From Deltaproteobacteria bacterium (GTDB lineage: Bacteria > Desulfobacterota > BSN033 > UBA1163), in assembly GCA_020059605.1 (NCBI GenBank), contig JAGVBT010000012.1:1-64000 (forward strand): a stretch of 64,000 bases of DNA. The letters are read 5' to 3'. Below, in pieces: positions 27,728 to 37,146 of the stretch. Position 1 is the stretch's first letter; each line of letters begins with the position of its first letter. A program made the position numbers and the translations under genes. Below the pieces are notes generated by a model, which was not told the DNA's origin, searched no databases, and saw only the letters and a program-made list of their open reading frames with translations.

Positions 27728-28803
27728 CTCGATCTCCTTCCTTTATCAAGTAACAAACGTTTCAGAATATTCGCCGCGATTCGATAGGTCCGGTCTATTC
27801 CATCTCCAGGCAAGGCCTGTCCTGCTTTCCGTGGATTCATCTCCGACAGGTCCATGCCGGCCAAACGGATGCCGCGTGAGAGGATGCCTCTCAGGGCCTC
27901 CACCCATTGATAGATCTGCGCCTCGTTGAGTCCCTGGCGTTCAAGAAACCTGACGCCTTCCACGGCATTGCGGGCCCCGATGTCCATATCGATAGAAATG
28001 TAGACATAAGGGGTTTTGATTCCGCCCAGCGCATGTTTGGCCTTTGAGGGCGAGATCACCAGATCCTGCTTGGTCAAAAGGGTCACGCCTTTTTTCTTTA
28101 ATTCGGAAAAGACGCGGACATGGCTCTCGACCCTCGGATCCTTGCTCCGGAAGGCGCTTTTGGGGGGATAATCGCCGACGCCGAGGATATAGAGATGATG
28201 CGGGTGGATGATTCCCCTGGCCAGAAGCTCCTGCAGAAAGGAAGAGGCATTGTAAGAGTCGGGCCGATCATAGAGAAACGGGTCGTTCCGGTCATAAAGG
28301 GTATCGGGGTTGGAATCGATATCGTAATGGATGATGCCGGACAAGACCGACATCGGCAATGCATCGGTATGGCTGTCGAGAACGATCAGAGAAATCGTTT
28401 CGGGCTTGTAGAGTTCCGTTAGTTTTTTAAAGGCCCCGCCGGTGAGGGAGTGATCCACCGAAAGCATGCAGGGGATGTCGGGAAAGATGCGATCGGCGAT
28501 CCAATCTCCCACCCTCTGGGCATAGGATTCAAACCCTCCACGGTCGACAAAATCGACGAAGGCCTCCGTATGAATCCTTCCTGCATCGGCCAGGGGGGGG
28601 ATCGGGCGAAGCCAGGAGGGAAGTTCCATGGACCCGAGTTCGGCCCAGCCTTCGGGGTCCGTCTCCCGGCGGAGGATCTCCATCACCCCCTCATAAGGAT
28701 CCTCCGGCCCTTCATGAGATCCCATCCTCCAGCGTTTTTCTTCGATCGATTCATGCCGCTCATCCGCATCGAGGGAGCAACCGAAGAAGATGATCTTTTT
28801 CAT
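27724..28803 (-). CDS. Arginase / agmatinase / formiminoglutamase superfamily protein
   Basis: SVDHSLTGG, VLDSHTDA, SIDMDIGARNAV, GMDLSEMNP. Confidence 0.82.
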   Translation of the reverse strand: MKKIIFFGCSLDADERHESIEEKRWRMGSHEGPEDPYEGVMEILRRETDPEGWAELGSMELPSWLRPIPPLADAGRIHTEAFVDFVDRGGFESYAQRVGDWIADRIFPDIPCMLSVDHSLTGGAFKKLTELYKPETISLIVLDSHTDALPMSVLSGIIHYDIDSNPDTLYDRNDPFLYDRPDSYNASSFLQELLARGIIHPHHLYILGVGDYPPKSAFRSKDPRVESHVRVFSELKKKGVTLLTKQDLVISPSKAKHALGGIKTPYVYISIDMDIGARNAVEGVRFLERQGLNEAQIYQWVEALRGILSRGIRLAGMDLSEMNPRKAGQALPGDGIDRTYRIAANILKRLLLDKGRRSS

Positions 28804-29822
28804 TGAAAAAAATCGTCTCTTGCTTTTTTAAGCTGCAGGATGTTCTCAAGAGGGGAGCGGGGGGCGATCCCGCAACCGGGGCAGAGAAAGTCTGTCCCGT
28901 TTTCGAGGGACTTGATCGCCTCCTGATAGACCTCTTCGGGCGTGCCGCTGAACAGGGTGGTGGCCGTTGCCACATTTCCGAACACCTTCACCCCCTTCGC
29001 ATGGGCAATTTCAACCGCCCGCTTGAGATCCGCTTTTTCTTCAATACTGATTCCCGCAACGCCGGTTTCGCACATCATCTCGATAATCGAATCGGTGTTC
29101 GCGCAGATATGGAGGACGACCGGCCCCCTCACCTTGTCGACGATCTCCTTTTCATGGGGCAATACAAATTTTTCATAGAGCCTCGGACTCAATAAGGCAG
29201 GCCCGGAGGTCGGTTCGGCGTAAACATAATAGTCCGCCCCATGATCAAAGGCGAAGTTGGCTGCCGCAATCGCTGCCTCCTTGGTCACTTCCAACACCTT
29301 CAAAACAGCGTCTGGTTTTTTCATACACCATTTCATAAACTGTTCCGTTCCAACCAGGTTGGCCGCACAGGTAAAGGCCCCTTCGGATTCTCCGAACATC
29401 ACGAGCTCTTCCCCCACCTTTTGCTTGAGAAGTCTTAAGTTCTCTTTGTAGACGGGGAATCTGCCCCTTTCGAGGAAGTTGGAAGGGAAGGCGAGCTGAT
29501 CCACTCCCTCTGCATAGGGATGACCTTTCACCGAGTACTGCAGATCGATTTTTGGAGTTCCCAATTCACATCCAAAGGCTTCGCTCAGGGGCAAGATGTC
29601 CCATCCCATGGCCTTCACCCATTCGAATCCGCCGTATTGATACCCTGCGTAGGCAAGCCCGGTCATGGCGACGGGGTCCGTATCGGCAAGAGGCCTTTCA
29701 TAACCACATTTTGTCATGAAATCCACCACCCCATAAGTGGTGGTACAACCCACAGGAGTTCGATCCACTTCTTTTCCCGTCAGTCGATTCATAAATCTCT
29801 CTTTGAGTGTCATCGCCGCCAT
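28800..29822 (-). CDS. Uroporphyrinogen decarboxylase-fold protein (MtaA/UroD family)
   Basis: TPVGCTTTYGVVDF, YVYAEPTSGPALLSPRLYEKFVLP, HICANTDSIIEMM, CPGCGIAPRSPLENI. Confidence 0.9.
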   Translation of the reverse strand: MAAMTLKERFMNRLTGKEVDRTPVGCTTTYGVVDFMTKCGYERPLADTDPVAMTGLAYAGYQYGGFEWVKAMGWDILPLSEAFGCELGTPKIDLQYSVKGHPYAEGVDQLAFPSNFLERGRFPVYKENLRLLKQKVGEELVMFGESEGAFTCAANLVGTEQFMKWCMKKPDAVLKVLEVTKEAAIAAANFAFDHGADYYVYAEPTSGPALLSPRLYEKFVLPHEKEIVDKVRGPVVLHICANTDSIIEMMCETGVAGISIEEKADLKRAVEIAHAKGVKVFGNVATATTLFSGTPEEVYQEAIKSLENGTDFLCPGCGIAPRSPLENILQLKKARDDFFQ

Positions 29823-29908
29823 CTTTTTCCTCCTTTGATCTCAAGGATTTTCCATTTCCATTCCTTCATATCACAAAAACGATGAAGGGTGCAAGGAGAT
29901 ATCGACCT

Positions 29909-30316
29909 TCAACGAAATGGATTTTCAACCCAATTGCCTTTAAATGTTTGGATATGCTTTAATGCATCCTCTTTCTTAGCAAAGACATGAATCCGATTCT
30001 TCACATGGGGAACGGTGACCACCTCACTTTCTACAAAAAATGCCCCTAAGGCATTGATTTTGTTTCCGGATGGTTCATCGACCACCCTCACCTCCCTAAT
30101 TTGTTTCTTGAGTGCTGAAAAACTCATAGAGGCGCATACGAGGGAACAGTATTTCTTCTCTGAGCCATCTTGAAGAGAAAAATAGACGGCATACAGCGGC
30201 TGGACGTGGAATCCATCATAGTCACAACGATCCTCAGACGTTCTGTTTTTACAGCCAGCGATTAGGATGGGGATGAGGGCGATGATCAAGAGGATCCATT
30301 CTCTTTTTTGTTTCAT
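29909..30316 (-). CDS. NosL-like lipoprotein
   Basis: Lipobox-like IAGC; CSLVCA; NosL-like C-terminal layout. Confidence 0.6.
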   Translation of the reverse strand: MKQKREWILLIIALIPILIAGCKNRTSEDRCDYDGFHVQPLYAVYFSLQDGSEKKYCSLVCASMSFSALKKQIREVRVVDEPSGNKINALGAFFVESEVVTVPHVKNRIHVFAKKEDALKHIQTFKGNWVENPFR

Positions 30317-30317
30317 C

Positions 30318-31319
30318 CTAACTCACCAGCCCATGGATGAGAAGCATCATCAACGAAGCCGATAAAAAGAAAAGAGCAAATAAATAAATCTTTTTCAAAA
30401 AGACGGGTAATAAATGGATGCCTTCTCCCTGCCTCCCGAAGAGATCTGTTGTGAATCCCCATCCCACGGAGAATGTCCCCAGAATAAAAAGCAAGTACAG
30501 GACGATGCTTACCGGCACATATTGCCAGAGACAATAGAGGCAGTGGTGAAAGGGAAGACGCATCATGGCCGGGGCAAAGACCTCTATTTGAGATAAAATG
30601 AAGAGGACGGCATTCAGGATTGAAAGGAGAAAGAGGAAGCCCAAGATCGGCCGGCGAAATATTTTAAACTTCAGGTTTGCGCCGATGAACCCGATCAGGG
30701 CAAGGTGGGAGATGAAAAAGAGGATCCGGAGCGATTGAGCATAATCCGGGCCGAAGACGGATTCCGGGGTTGTCCGGGTCGGCCGGCTGGAGATATCCGT
30801 GACCGTAGTGCAACAGGATACGAGCGAGTCCGGCACAATCCCGATCATCAGGAGGATATCTCCCATGGAATCGATTAACACCAAGAGCGAGATGAAGGAT
30901 AGTAGCAGTAATTTCCTCTTCATCAAAGGGGAGGTCTTGGTCGCCCTATCGAGGACGTGAAGAATAAACCATCCTCCGATGAGGAAGAAGTTGATCGGCT
31001 TAAGGAACTCTAAAAAACGGGTAAGACCCACCTTTACCTGGGTCACACCGAAGATGCACATCGCCCCTTCAATGTCCGGGATGAAACTCTGAAGGGTAAC
31101 GTAGAAAAGGGGCCAGTTGATCAGCCTGATGATCAGCACAATGGCCATTATTAAAAGAACCAAATAGGAATGATCTTCTAAGGAAGTCTTCTCTTCAGGC
31201 TTGAAAGGCCTTCCCCACTTTTTGTATAGGATAAAAGATGAAATTCCTCCCCATAGGGCCAAGAGGGCTGAAAGAAAACCGATAAAGATCAGGGTGATGC
31301 TAAGGGCATTTAAAATCAT
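30318..31319 (-). CDS. Multi-TM membrane protein, function unknown
   Basis: About 8 hydrophobic segments; overlaps the ABC ATPase gene. Confidence 0.7.
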   Translation of the reverse strand: MILNALSITLIFIGFLSALLALWGGISSFILYKKWGRPFKPEEKTSLEDHSYLVLLIMAIVLIIRLINWPLFYVTLQSFIPDIEGAMCIFGVTQVKVGLTRFLEFLKPINFFLIGGWFILHVLDRATKTSPLMKRKLLLLSFISLLVLIDSMGDILLMIGIVPDSLVSCCTTVTDISSRPTRTTPESVFGPDYAQSLRILFFISHLALIGFIGANLKFKIFRRPILGFLFLLSILNAVLFILSQIEVFAPAMMRLPFHHCLYCLWQYVPVSIVLYLLFILGTFSVGWGFTTDLFGRQGEGIHLLPVFLKKIYLFALFFLSASLMMLLIHGLVS

Positions 31320-32004
31320 TTGGATTCTCTATATCGATCAGCTTCCCATCCTTTAAGAGGAACATGGTTTCGCTATAATCGAGGAAGACGGGATCGTGAC
31401 TGGAGACGATGATCGTCTTTCCCTTCCCCTTAAGATCCATGAGAATGCCCAGGAGGGTTTTTATCGATTTGGCATCGATGTTGGAGGTGGGTTCATCGGC
31501 CATCACAATGTCCGGATCATTGATTAAAGCCCTGGCAATGGCGACCCTCTGCTGTTCCCCTCCGCTCATCTGTTCCGGAGGATGATCGATTCTCTTCTCC
31601 AATCTCAATTGGGTGAGCATCTCCACTGATCGTCGGCGTCTTTCCTTTTCCATCACCCCCAAGGGAATCAAGGGGAAAGAAACATTTTCCCAGGCGGGCA
31701 GGCGGGGTAAAAGGTTAAAATTCTGGAAAATCAAGCCGATCCTCTTTTGCCGGAGCCGGGAGAGCCCGACATCGGAATATTTCGAAACGTCTTCTCCGAA
31801 GAGAAAGATAAAGCCCTCTGTCGGACGATCGATTGTGCTGATCACATTGAGCAGGGTGGTTTTCCCTGAACCGGAGGGGCCTCGCAAAAGGACAAATCGG
31901 TTCTTGAAGATTTCGAGGTCGATCTGATGTAAGGCCCGAACTTCTTCGGGTTTTCCCCGGTAATATACTTTATCCACTTTCTCTGTTCGGATGATGGTTT
32001 CCAT
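31300..32004 (-). CDS. ABC transporter ATP-binding protein (LolD/MacB-type)
   Basis: LLRGPSGSGKTTLLNVIS, MSGGEQQRVAIARAL, VMADEPTSNID. Start at METIIRTEK. Confidence 0.92.
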   Translation of the reverse strand: METIIRTEKVDKVYYRGKPEEVRALHQIDLEIFKNRFVLLRGPSGSGKTTLLNVISTIDRPTEGFIFLFGEDVSKYSDVGLSRLRQKRIGLIFQNFNLLPRLPAWENVSFPLIPLGVMEKERRRRSVEMLTQLRLEKRIDHPPEQMSGGEQQRVAIARALINDPDIVMADEPTSNIDAKSIKTLLGILMDLKGKGKTIIVSSHDPVFLDYSETMFLLKDGKLIDIENPNDFKCP

Positions 32005-33176
32005 CAGCGCATCGCCTCCGCAGGGGGCACGGCCGCCGTTCTCCACGTCGAGTAAAGGCTTCCCACCATCGTTAGAATCACCGCAAAAAGGAAGGCCAAA
32101 ATGGATGGAAGAGGGAGAAAGCGCGATGGGATCGGGAATGGCGCCATCAAGCCGATCTCTGCAATAAAAAACTGAGCGATCCATGCCCCATTCAACCATT
32201 TCAACCAGACCATTGACATGAGGATAGCCAGCGGAGCGCTTGTGAGGCTAATGACAAGATTTTCTATCGCCACCATCTCCATGACCTCTTGAGTTTGCCA
32301 GCCTGTTGCTTTGAGGACACCGATCTCTTTCTTCCTCTCGGTCTGCCCGAACCCGGAGATGACCAGAAGGGCAGGGATGGCGAGGGCAAAGGCAACCGTG
32401 TAGAGGGCGGTAAATACGCCGGCCTTATAATTGAAGCCCCTTTGAAAATATCTCTTGACCAGTGCTTTATCCTGGACCCTCAAGGGAGGGTCCCATCCCG
32501 CCTCCTGGATCTCTTTCGCCAGGACAGATCCATATCCCGGTCTTGTATAGACCAGAATGTCCGTTGCCTTTCCTTTCATTTTGAAGAATTCGCCGGCATC
32601 GTCGAAAGCCATCAAGATCAGATTGGAGCTCCATATCGTTGCATCCGCATCAAAAATGCCCATCACCTTCAATAGCTTGGATGGATTGATCGAAAGGGAG
32701 AAGCGAACTCCGGGCTGCAGGCCGAATTCCTGCGCCAAACCTTTCCCAACCATGACTTCCCCTTTCTCAAGAAACGTTCTTCCCCGGGCAAGATGAATTG
32801 ATTTGGGCAGATTTTCAGGGAGAATTCCGACGATCGTTGCCAACCGGTTGACAAAATAAGCCCTGCCAACAATGCGGGGAAAAACGCTTACCACCCCTTC
32901 CATTTTTCTAAAACGATCGAGGTAGTCAAGGGGAATAGGTCCGTTGCTTCCAAAGTAGTCCGAGGTGACATAGATATCGGCCCCTTCCTCCACGGAGAGA
33001 AGGGACTGGAATTTAATCCCTTCAGAGATTGAAATGGCTGTAATCCAGGGGAAGAGGACGGCCATCAGGCAGAGGATGAGCAAGATAGTCCGGACCTTAT
33101 TTCGAAGGATATTCGCCGTTGCCGTAAAAAGAAGATTAAGGTGTCGACTCATATCACCTGTTTGATTTCCCTTCAT
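32004..33176 (-). CDS. ABC transporter permease (FtsX/MacB family)
   Basis: N-terminal TM plus large periplasmic loop; ERKKEIGVLKATGWQTQEV; C-terminal TMs. Confidence 0.88.
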   Translation of the reverse strand: MKGNQTGDMSRHLNLLFTATANILRNKVRTILLILCLMAVLFPWITAISISEGIKFQSLLSVEEGADIYVTSDYFGSNGPIPLDYLDRFRKMEGVVSVFPRIVGRAYFVNRLATIVGILPENLPKSIHLARGRTFLEKGEVMVGKGLAQEFGLQPGVRFSLSINPSKLLKVMGIFDADATIWSSNLILMAFDDAGEFFKMKGKATDILVYTRPGYGSVLAKEIQEAGWDPPLRVQDKALVKRYFQRGFNYKAGVFTALYTVAFALAIPALLVISGFGQTERKKEIGVLKATGWQTQEVMEMVAIENLVISLTSAPLAILMSMVWLKWLNGAWIAQFFIAEIGLMAPFPIPSRFLPLPSILAFLFAVILTMVGSLYSTWRTAAVPPAEAMR

Positions 33177-33555
33177 TTTTCTCCTCTCCCCTCGGTTGCG
33201 AGTCGTACCGACTGGGGGGAGAGGGTTGGGGTGAGGGGGAAATAAATAATTGATTTACCGGGATCTCCTCAAAGTAGGAAACGGTTGCCGTCCGGTCCGG
33301 GCTGTAAGAATAGCCCCCTGGAATAGGCCATAGCGTGGAATCATCAACCGATTGGATACGAGGATCAAAATTGATAAAGTTCCAGATGGGAGAACTGATG
33401 GCTCCCATTCCCAGCCCTCCGACCATTTTTTGGAAGGCGACCATTTGGTCCGAACGGATCCCCTTCCACGAATACTGATCCCATGCCATGGCCAGGATGG
33501 TTAAGCAGACCAGAACTATTAGAAAAAGCAAGTAGAATCGGATTTTTTTGCCCAT
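33154..33555 (-). CDS. Small membrane-anchored protein; C-terminus encoded by a repeat
   Basis: N-terminal TM; C-terminal SPSPQPSPPSRYDSQPRGEEK is repeat-encoded. Confidence 0.55.
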   Translation of the reverse strand: MGKKIRFYLLFLIVLVCLTILAMAWDQYSWKGIRSDQMVAFQKMVGGLGMGAISSPIWNFINFDPRIQSVDDSTLWPIPGGYSYSPDRTATVSYFEEIPVNQLFISPSPQPSPPSRYDSQPRGEEKNEGKSNR

Positions 33556-33676
33556 CTTTTTTTAATGACCAAATTTCAAGCACCAATAACCAAATAAATT
33601 CCAATGACCAATACCCAATTTTAAAATTGATTTATTGGTTATTATTTGTCCCGCCTTGGCGGGATTGGGATTTGAC

Positions 33677-34108
33677 TTATTTCATCTGCTCTTTCCAGAT
33701 TTCCAAGGCCTCTTGATAGGTGACCACTTTTCCACCGAAGCCCTTCTGGAATTTTTCGGCATTGGTCCTTGTCACAAAGGAGATGAACCCCGGAGCCATG
33801 TCCGTGATGGCCGTGCTCTTATAGACATAGAACCCCTTTTGCGCATCGAAAGAGCGGTTGCTCAGGAGATCCGAGGCGGTCGCAGATTTGAATTTATTTT
33901 TCAGGCGCAAGTGGAGGGTGAGGCCGCATTGAACGCCGCAGGTGACAAATTCCTCGCCCTCGGTTGTCGCCACGACGTATCTCGTATGGGGATATTTTGA
34001 CACATCCATTCCGCAAACAATGCACCGCTTGATCTCTCCGCTTGATGGGGATACGAATGCGAGGACACATATCAGATAAAAGATCGATCTATAAATTTTT
34101 TTTCTCAT
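33677..34108 (-). CDS. NosL family protein
   Basis: CIVCGMDVSKYPHTRYVV, FVTCGVQCGLTL, MAPGFISFVTRTNAEKFQKGFGGKVVTYQEAL. Confidence 0.82.
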   Translation of the reverse strand: MRKKIYRSIFYLICVLAFVSPSSGEIKRCIVCGMDVSKYPHTRYVVATTEGEEFVTCGVQCGLTLHLRLKNKFKSATASDLLSNRSFDAQKGFYVYKSTAITDMAPGFISFVTRTNAEKFQKGFGGKVVTYQEALEIWKEQMK

Positions 34109-34149
34109 TTTAGCCCTCCCCTGATTAATACGAACGTAATAAATATTTT

Positions 34150-34201
34150 GTAGTGCAGGGGCTTGTCCCCCTTTATTGGCGCCCATAAAGGGCTACACTA
34201 C
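34150..34201. repeat. Interspersed palindromic repeat (GTAGTG...CACTAC)
   Basis: GTAGTGCAGGGGCTTGTCCCC...GGGCTACACTAC. Confidence 0.55.
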
Positions 34202-34224
34202 GTAAAAAATTTAATACGTTTGTG

Positions 34225-34971
34225 TCATTTCATCGGCCTCAGGCTCCAGATATAGAGGGTGATAGAATGAAGGTCCTTTTCATCGATTTTTCCTTCATAC
34301 CCGTGCATGTTCGGGACTCCCTTTGTAATCGCCTCTTTGATTTTGACCCGGTTGTCCATCCGTTTGATAAATCCCGGGGAATCCCATCCTGACGCGGACC
34401 TGCCTTTTCCTTCTTCTCCATGGCATTGATAACACCCATGTTTTCCTGCCAAATCCTTACCCATTTTAACCCTTTCAGCCACCCTGGCCATGATCATCTT
34501 TCTATCCGATCCCATATCAGAGAGGGTTCGGTTTAAGGCATCGTCGAAGTTGCCGATCGTTCCCCCATGTTTCTTTTGATATCTCTGCACATCTTCTCTT
34601 GACAAAAAGGCAATCTTGCCGATGGCCGTCATCACCCCTGGAATGTCGCTTCCAATGAGCCAGTGGGCCTTTCTGGCATCGATCCATCCTTTCGTTTCGT
34701 AATCCACGACCTCCCATCGATCGATCTCTGCGGGTCTCTTCTCATAGAATTGAGCGGCGCAAAAGATGCTGCATGTCTGGTCTTTCTTGCCATCAGAATA
34801 AGTGAGACGGTTACTCGTCTGATGATACATTTTGAGATTCATCCCGCACAGGGGACACCATTGGGGTTCCTCCTTGGCTTCGATATTGAAGGAGACGACA
34901 TGAAAGATGAGGATTCCAATGATCATGAAACCTGAAACGTTTGGCCAGCAGAGTTTCCTTTTTTTTCTCAT
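34225..34971 (-). CDS. NosL-cytochrome c fusion protein
   Basis: CPLCGMNLKMYHQTSNRL (NosL) plus C-terminal CYQCHGEEGKGRS...PNMHGYEGKIDEKDLHSITLYIWSL (cyt c). Confidence 0.85.
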   Translation of the reverse strand: MRKKRKLCWPNVSGFMIIGILIFHVVSFNIEAKEEPQWCPLCGMNLKMYHQTSNRLTYSDGKKDQTCSIFCAAQFYEKRPAEIDRWEVVDYETKGWIDARKAHWLIGSDIPGVMTAIGKIAFLSREDVQRYQKKHGGTIGNFDDALNRTLSDMGSDRKMIMARVAERVKMGKDLAGKHGCYQCHGEEGKGRSASGWDSPGFIKRMDNRVKIKEAITKGVPNMHGYEGKIDEKDLHSITLYIWSLRPMK

Positions 34972-34988
34972 TTTTGTTCCCCCCTTCG

Positions 34989-35516
34989 TTAAAATTTAAA
35001 ATAATCCTTGAGCAAATCCCGCAACACGGTTTCTTCCCTGAAGACTTCCCCGATCAAGATTTCACGAATGAGGCCTTGCCGGTCGATGAGAAAATTGGTG
35101 GGAATGGCGTACACCCCGTATCTTCGAGCGAGTTTGCCGTCCGGATCTAATGGGACGGGAAAGGTGACGTCGAGCTGCGCGATAAAGGCCAGAGCCACCT
35201 GGGCACTCTGTTTGACATTGACGGCCAAAACTAAAAAACCTTCTTTCTTCAATTTCCGATAATACTTATCAATGATAGGCATCTCATAACGACAGTAGGG
35301 ACACCAATCCGCCCAAAACCTGAGCAGCAAAACTTTCCCTTTGGTGTCTTCCAATGTCCATGTGCGCCCTTCCAGGTCCCGGCAGTTGAAATCGAGAGCC
35401 ACCGTTCCCAATGCTGGGAGAGAAGTCCCAACCGTTTTTTCCTTACAGGCGAAGACCGATAAGAGGATAAAGAGGAAAACGCTTAAGAACTTTAAAAACT
35501 TGGGTTTTTCTTGCAT
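34989..35516 (-). CDS. TlpA-like thioredoxin-fold lipoprotein
   Basis: LLLRFWADWCPYCRYEMPIID, YGVYAIPTNFLIDRQGLI. Confidence 0.9.
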   Translation of the reverse strand: MQEKPKFLKFLSVFLFILLSVFACKEKTVGTSLPALGTVALDFNCRDLEGRTWTLEDTKGKVLLLRFWADWCPYCRYEMPIIDKYYRKLKKEGFLVLAVNVKQSAQVALAFIAQLDVTFPVPLDPDGKLARRYGVYAIPTNFLIDRQGLIREILIGEVFREETVLRDLLKDYFKF

Positions 35517-35550
35517 TTCTTTCTATGGCGCCTGCCTTTATCCCTTCCTT

Positions 35551-35634
35551 AACCCCCCTTCATCCCCCCTTATTTAAGGGGGGGAATAGGGGAGGTTGCA
35601 TCCCCCTTAGTGAAGGGGGGAATATAGGGGGGTT
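35551..35634. repeat. G/C-tract nested palindromes (terminator-like)
   Basis: AACCCCCCTTCATCCCCCCTTATTTAAGGGGGGG...GAAGGGGGGAATATAGGGGGGTT. Confidence 0.65.
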
Positions 35635-36430
35635 ACCATTTTGGTTTAATGCTCTTCGGGTCGGGAGGAACCCAGTCCTCGGGAATGCAGCATCCTAAGG
35701 GCTTAAGAAGTTCTTCATATAAGACTTTCTTTCCGGTTTGCGTATCGATAAACACAGCCCAACCGCCAACGACGGAGGCTGGATGAAGAGCTTCTTCGGG
35801 GAAAAAATTAAAGGCATAAACTCGATAGTAGTCAATCGAGTTTTTCTTTTTAACCGGATAGATGAGGACACTTTCGGCCAGCAGTATGCATTTCAGTTTT
35901 TTAAAGTCTTTAATTTGTCTCTGGCCAATTTTCAGCGCTTCCTCATGGCTTACCTTAGAGGTCACTGGCGCTTGAACATGGGGGTAGAGTAAAGCCCCCA
36001 TAGATTTTATTCGTCCACGGGAATCTATGGCATATCCAAGAGAGGACTCATAAATGATCACACCCTGAAAGGTCTGCCAGTAACTCACATACCAGGTATC
36101 TGATATTTTTTCGGCTCCTTTCAATCTCAATTGGTCAGGCTCAATTTGAAGTAGAGATTTATACTTGTTGACCATCAGAGGCCCTGTATGAGTAATCTTA
36201 TCTCTGGACAATTTCGAAAAATTTTTAATTTCTAAGAGATTTGACTCTATTCCCCGGATGATCACGGGAGCTTGAGTAAAAGAATCCCTTAGGACAGATA
36301 ACTTTTGGCCTTTGTAGTTGACTGTTTCGTAATCCGGTCTTCCACTCCCCAAAACTGGATCTGAAAGGAGGGGCAGAAAGAGGAGAGTTGATAGGATGGC
36401 TGTAACAATCTGAGGTTTTTTGGAAATCAT
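35633..36430 (-). CDS. Secreted protein of unknown function
   Basis: Signal-peptide-like N-terminus; two-domain appearance. Confidence 0.6.
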   Translation of the reverse strand: MISKKPQIVTAILSTLLFLPLLSDPVLGSGRPDYETVNYKGQKLSVLRDSFTQAPVIIRGIESNLLEIKNFSKLSRDKITHTGPLMVNKYKSLLQIEPDQLRLKGAEKISDTWYVSYWQTFQGVIIYESSLGYAIDSRGRIKSMGALLYPHVQAPVTSKVSHEEALKIGQRQIKDFKKLKCILLAESVLIYPVKKKNSIDYYRVYAFNFFPEEALHPASVVGGWAVFIDTQTGKKVLYEELLKPLGCCIPEDWVPPDPKSIKPKW

Positions 36431-36444
36431 TAAAACCAACAAAT

Positions 36445-37146
36445 TTAAACCTTAACACTTAAATAACGCTCCTGAATGTCCATTGCGCCTTCCAGCTCCG
36501 AAGGCGTTCCCTCGTAGACAATGGCCCCCTTTTCCATGATATAAACGCCCTCGCAAATATTCTTGATGGTCTTCAGATTTTGTTCGACCAGCAGGATGGT
36601 CGTCCCTTTTTGATTGATGATTTTCACGGTATCCGCGATCAATTTAACCAACAACGGCATTAAGCCTTCCATGGGTTCATCCATCAGGATCAATTTGGGG
36701 TTGATGATTAAGGCTCTTCCCACCGCAAGCATCTGCTGTTCCCCGCCCGAAAGGGTTCCGGCCTTCTGGTTTAATCGTTCTTTCAACCTTGGAAAGTATT
36801 GAAAGATTTCCTCAAGAAGGCGCTTGTCCAAGGGCCCCTCCACGATCGGGATTCTCAAGTTTTCCATGACGGTCAACTTGGGAAAGAGATGCCGCCCCTG
36901 GGGCATATAGGAGATCCCCATGCGGGGGATTTGGTAAGGAGGCAAGTCAGAAAGGTTCGTCTCATAAAAATGGACCGATCCCTTTTTGCGAGGAACCATC
37001 CCCATGATCGATTTTAAGGTGGTGGTTTTCCCGACGCCATTTCTCCCGATCAGGCCAATCAGTTTTCCCTCGCCAACTTCCAGAGACGTATCGTAGAGAA
37101 CCTGGCACTCGCCGTAACTGCAATTTAAATTTTTCATTTTAAGCAT
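36445..37146 (-). CDS. livF: Branched-chain amino acid-type ABC transporter ATPase
   Basis: GLIGRNGVGKTTTLKSIMG, LSGGEQQMLAVGRAL; GlnAsnLeu-type linker in order LivF-G-M-H. Confidence 0.93.
   Translation of the reverse strand: MLKMKNLNCSYGECQVLYDTSLEVGEGKLIGLIGRNGVGKTTTLKSIMGMVPRKKGSVHFYETNLSDLPPYQIPRMGISYMPQGRHLFPKLTVMENLRIPIVEGPLDKRLLEEIFQYFPRLKERLNQKAGTLSGGEQQMLAVGRALIINPKLILMDEPMEGLMPLLVKLIADTVKIINQKGTTILLVEQNLKTIKNICEGVYIMEKGAIVYEGTPSELEGAMDIQERYLSVKV

Noticed and set aside
28120-29885. + strand ORFs opposite the arginase-like and UroD genes
   Set aside because: Antisense shadows; no motifs and no RBS pattern.
34109-34186. N-terminal extension of the NosL ORF (MGANKGGQAPALQNIYYV...)
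   Set aside because: Encoded largely by the GTAGTG...CACTAC repeat; MRKKIYRSIF with signal peptide at 34108 is the better start.
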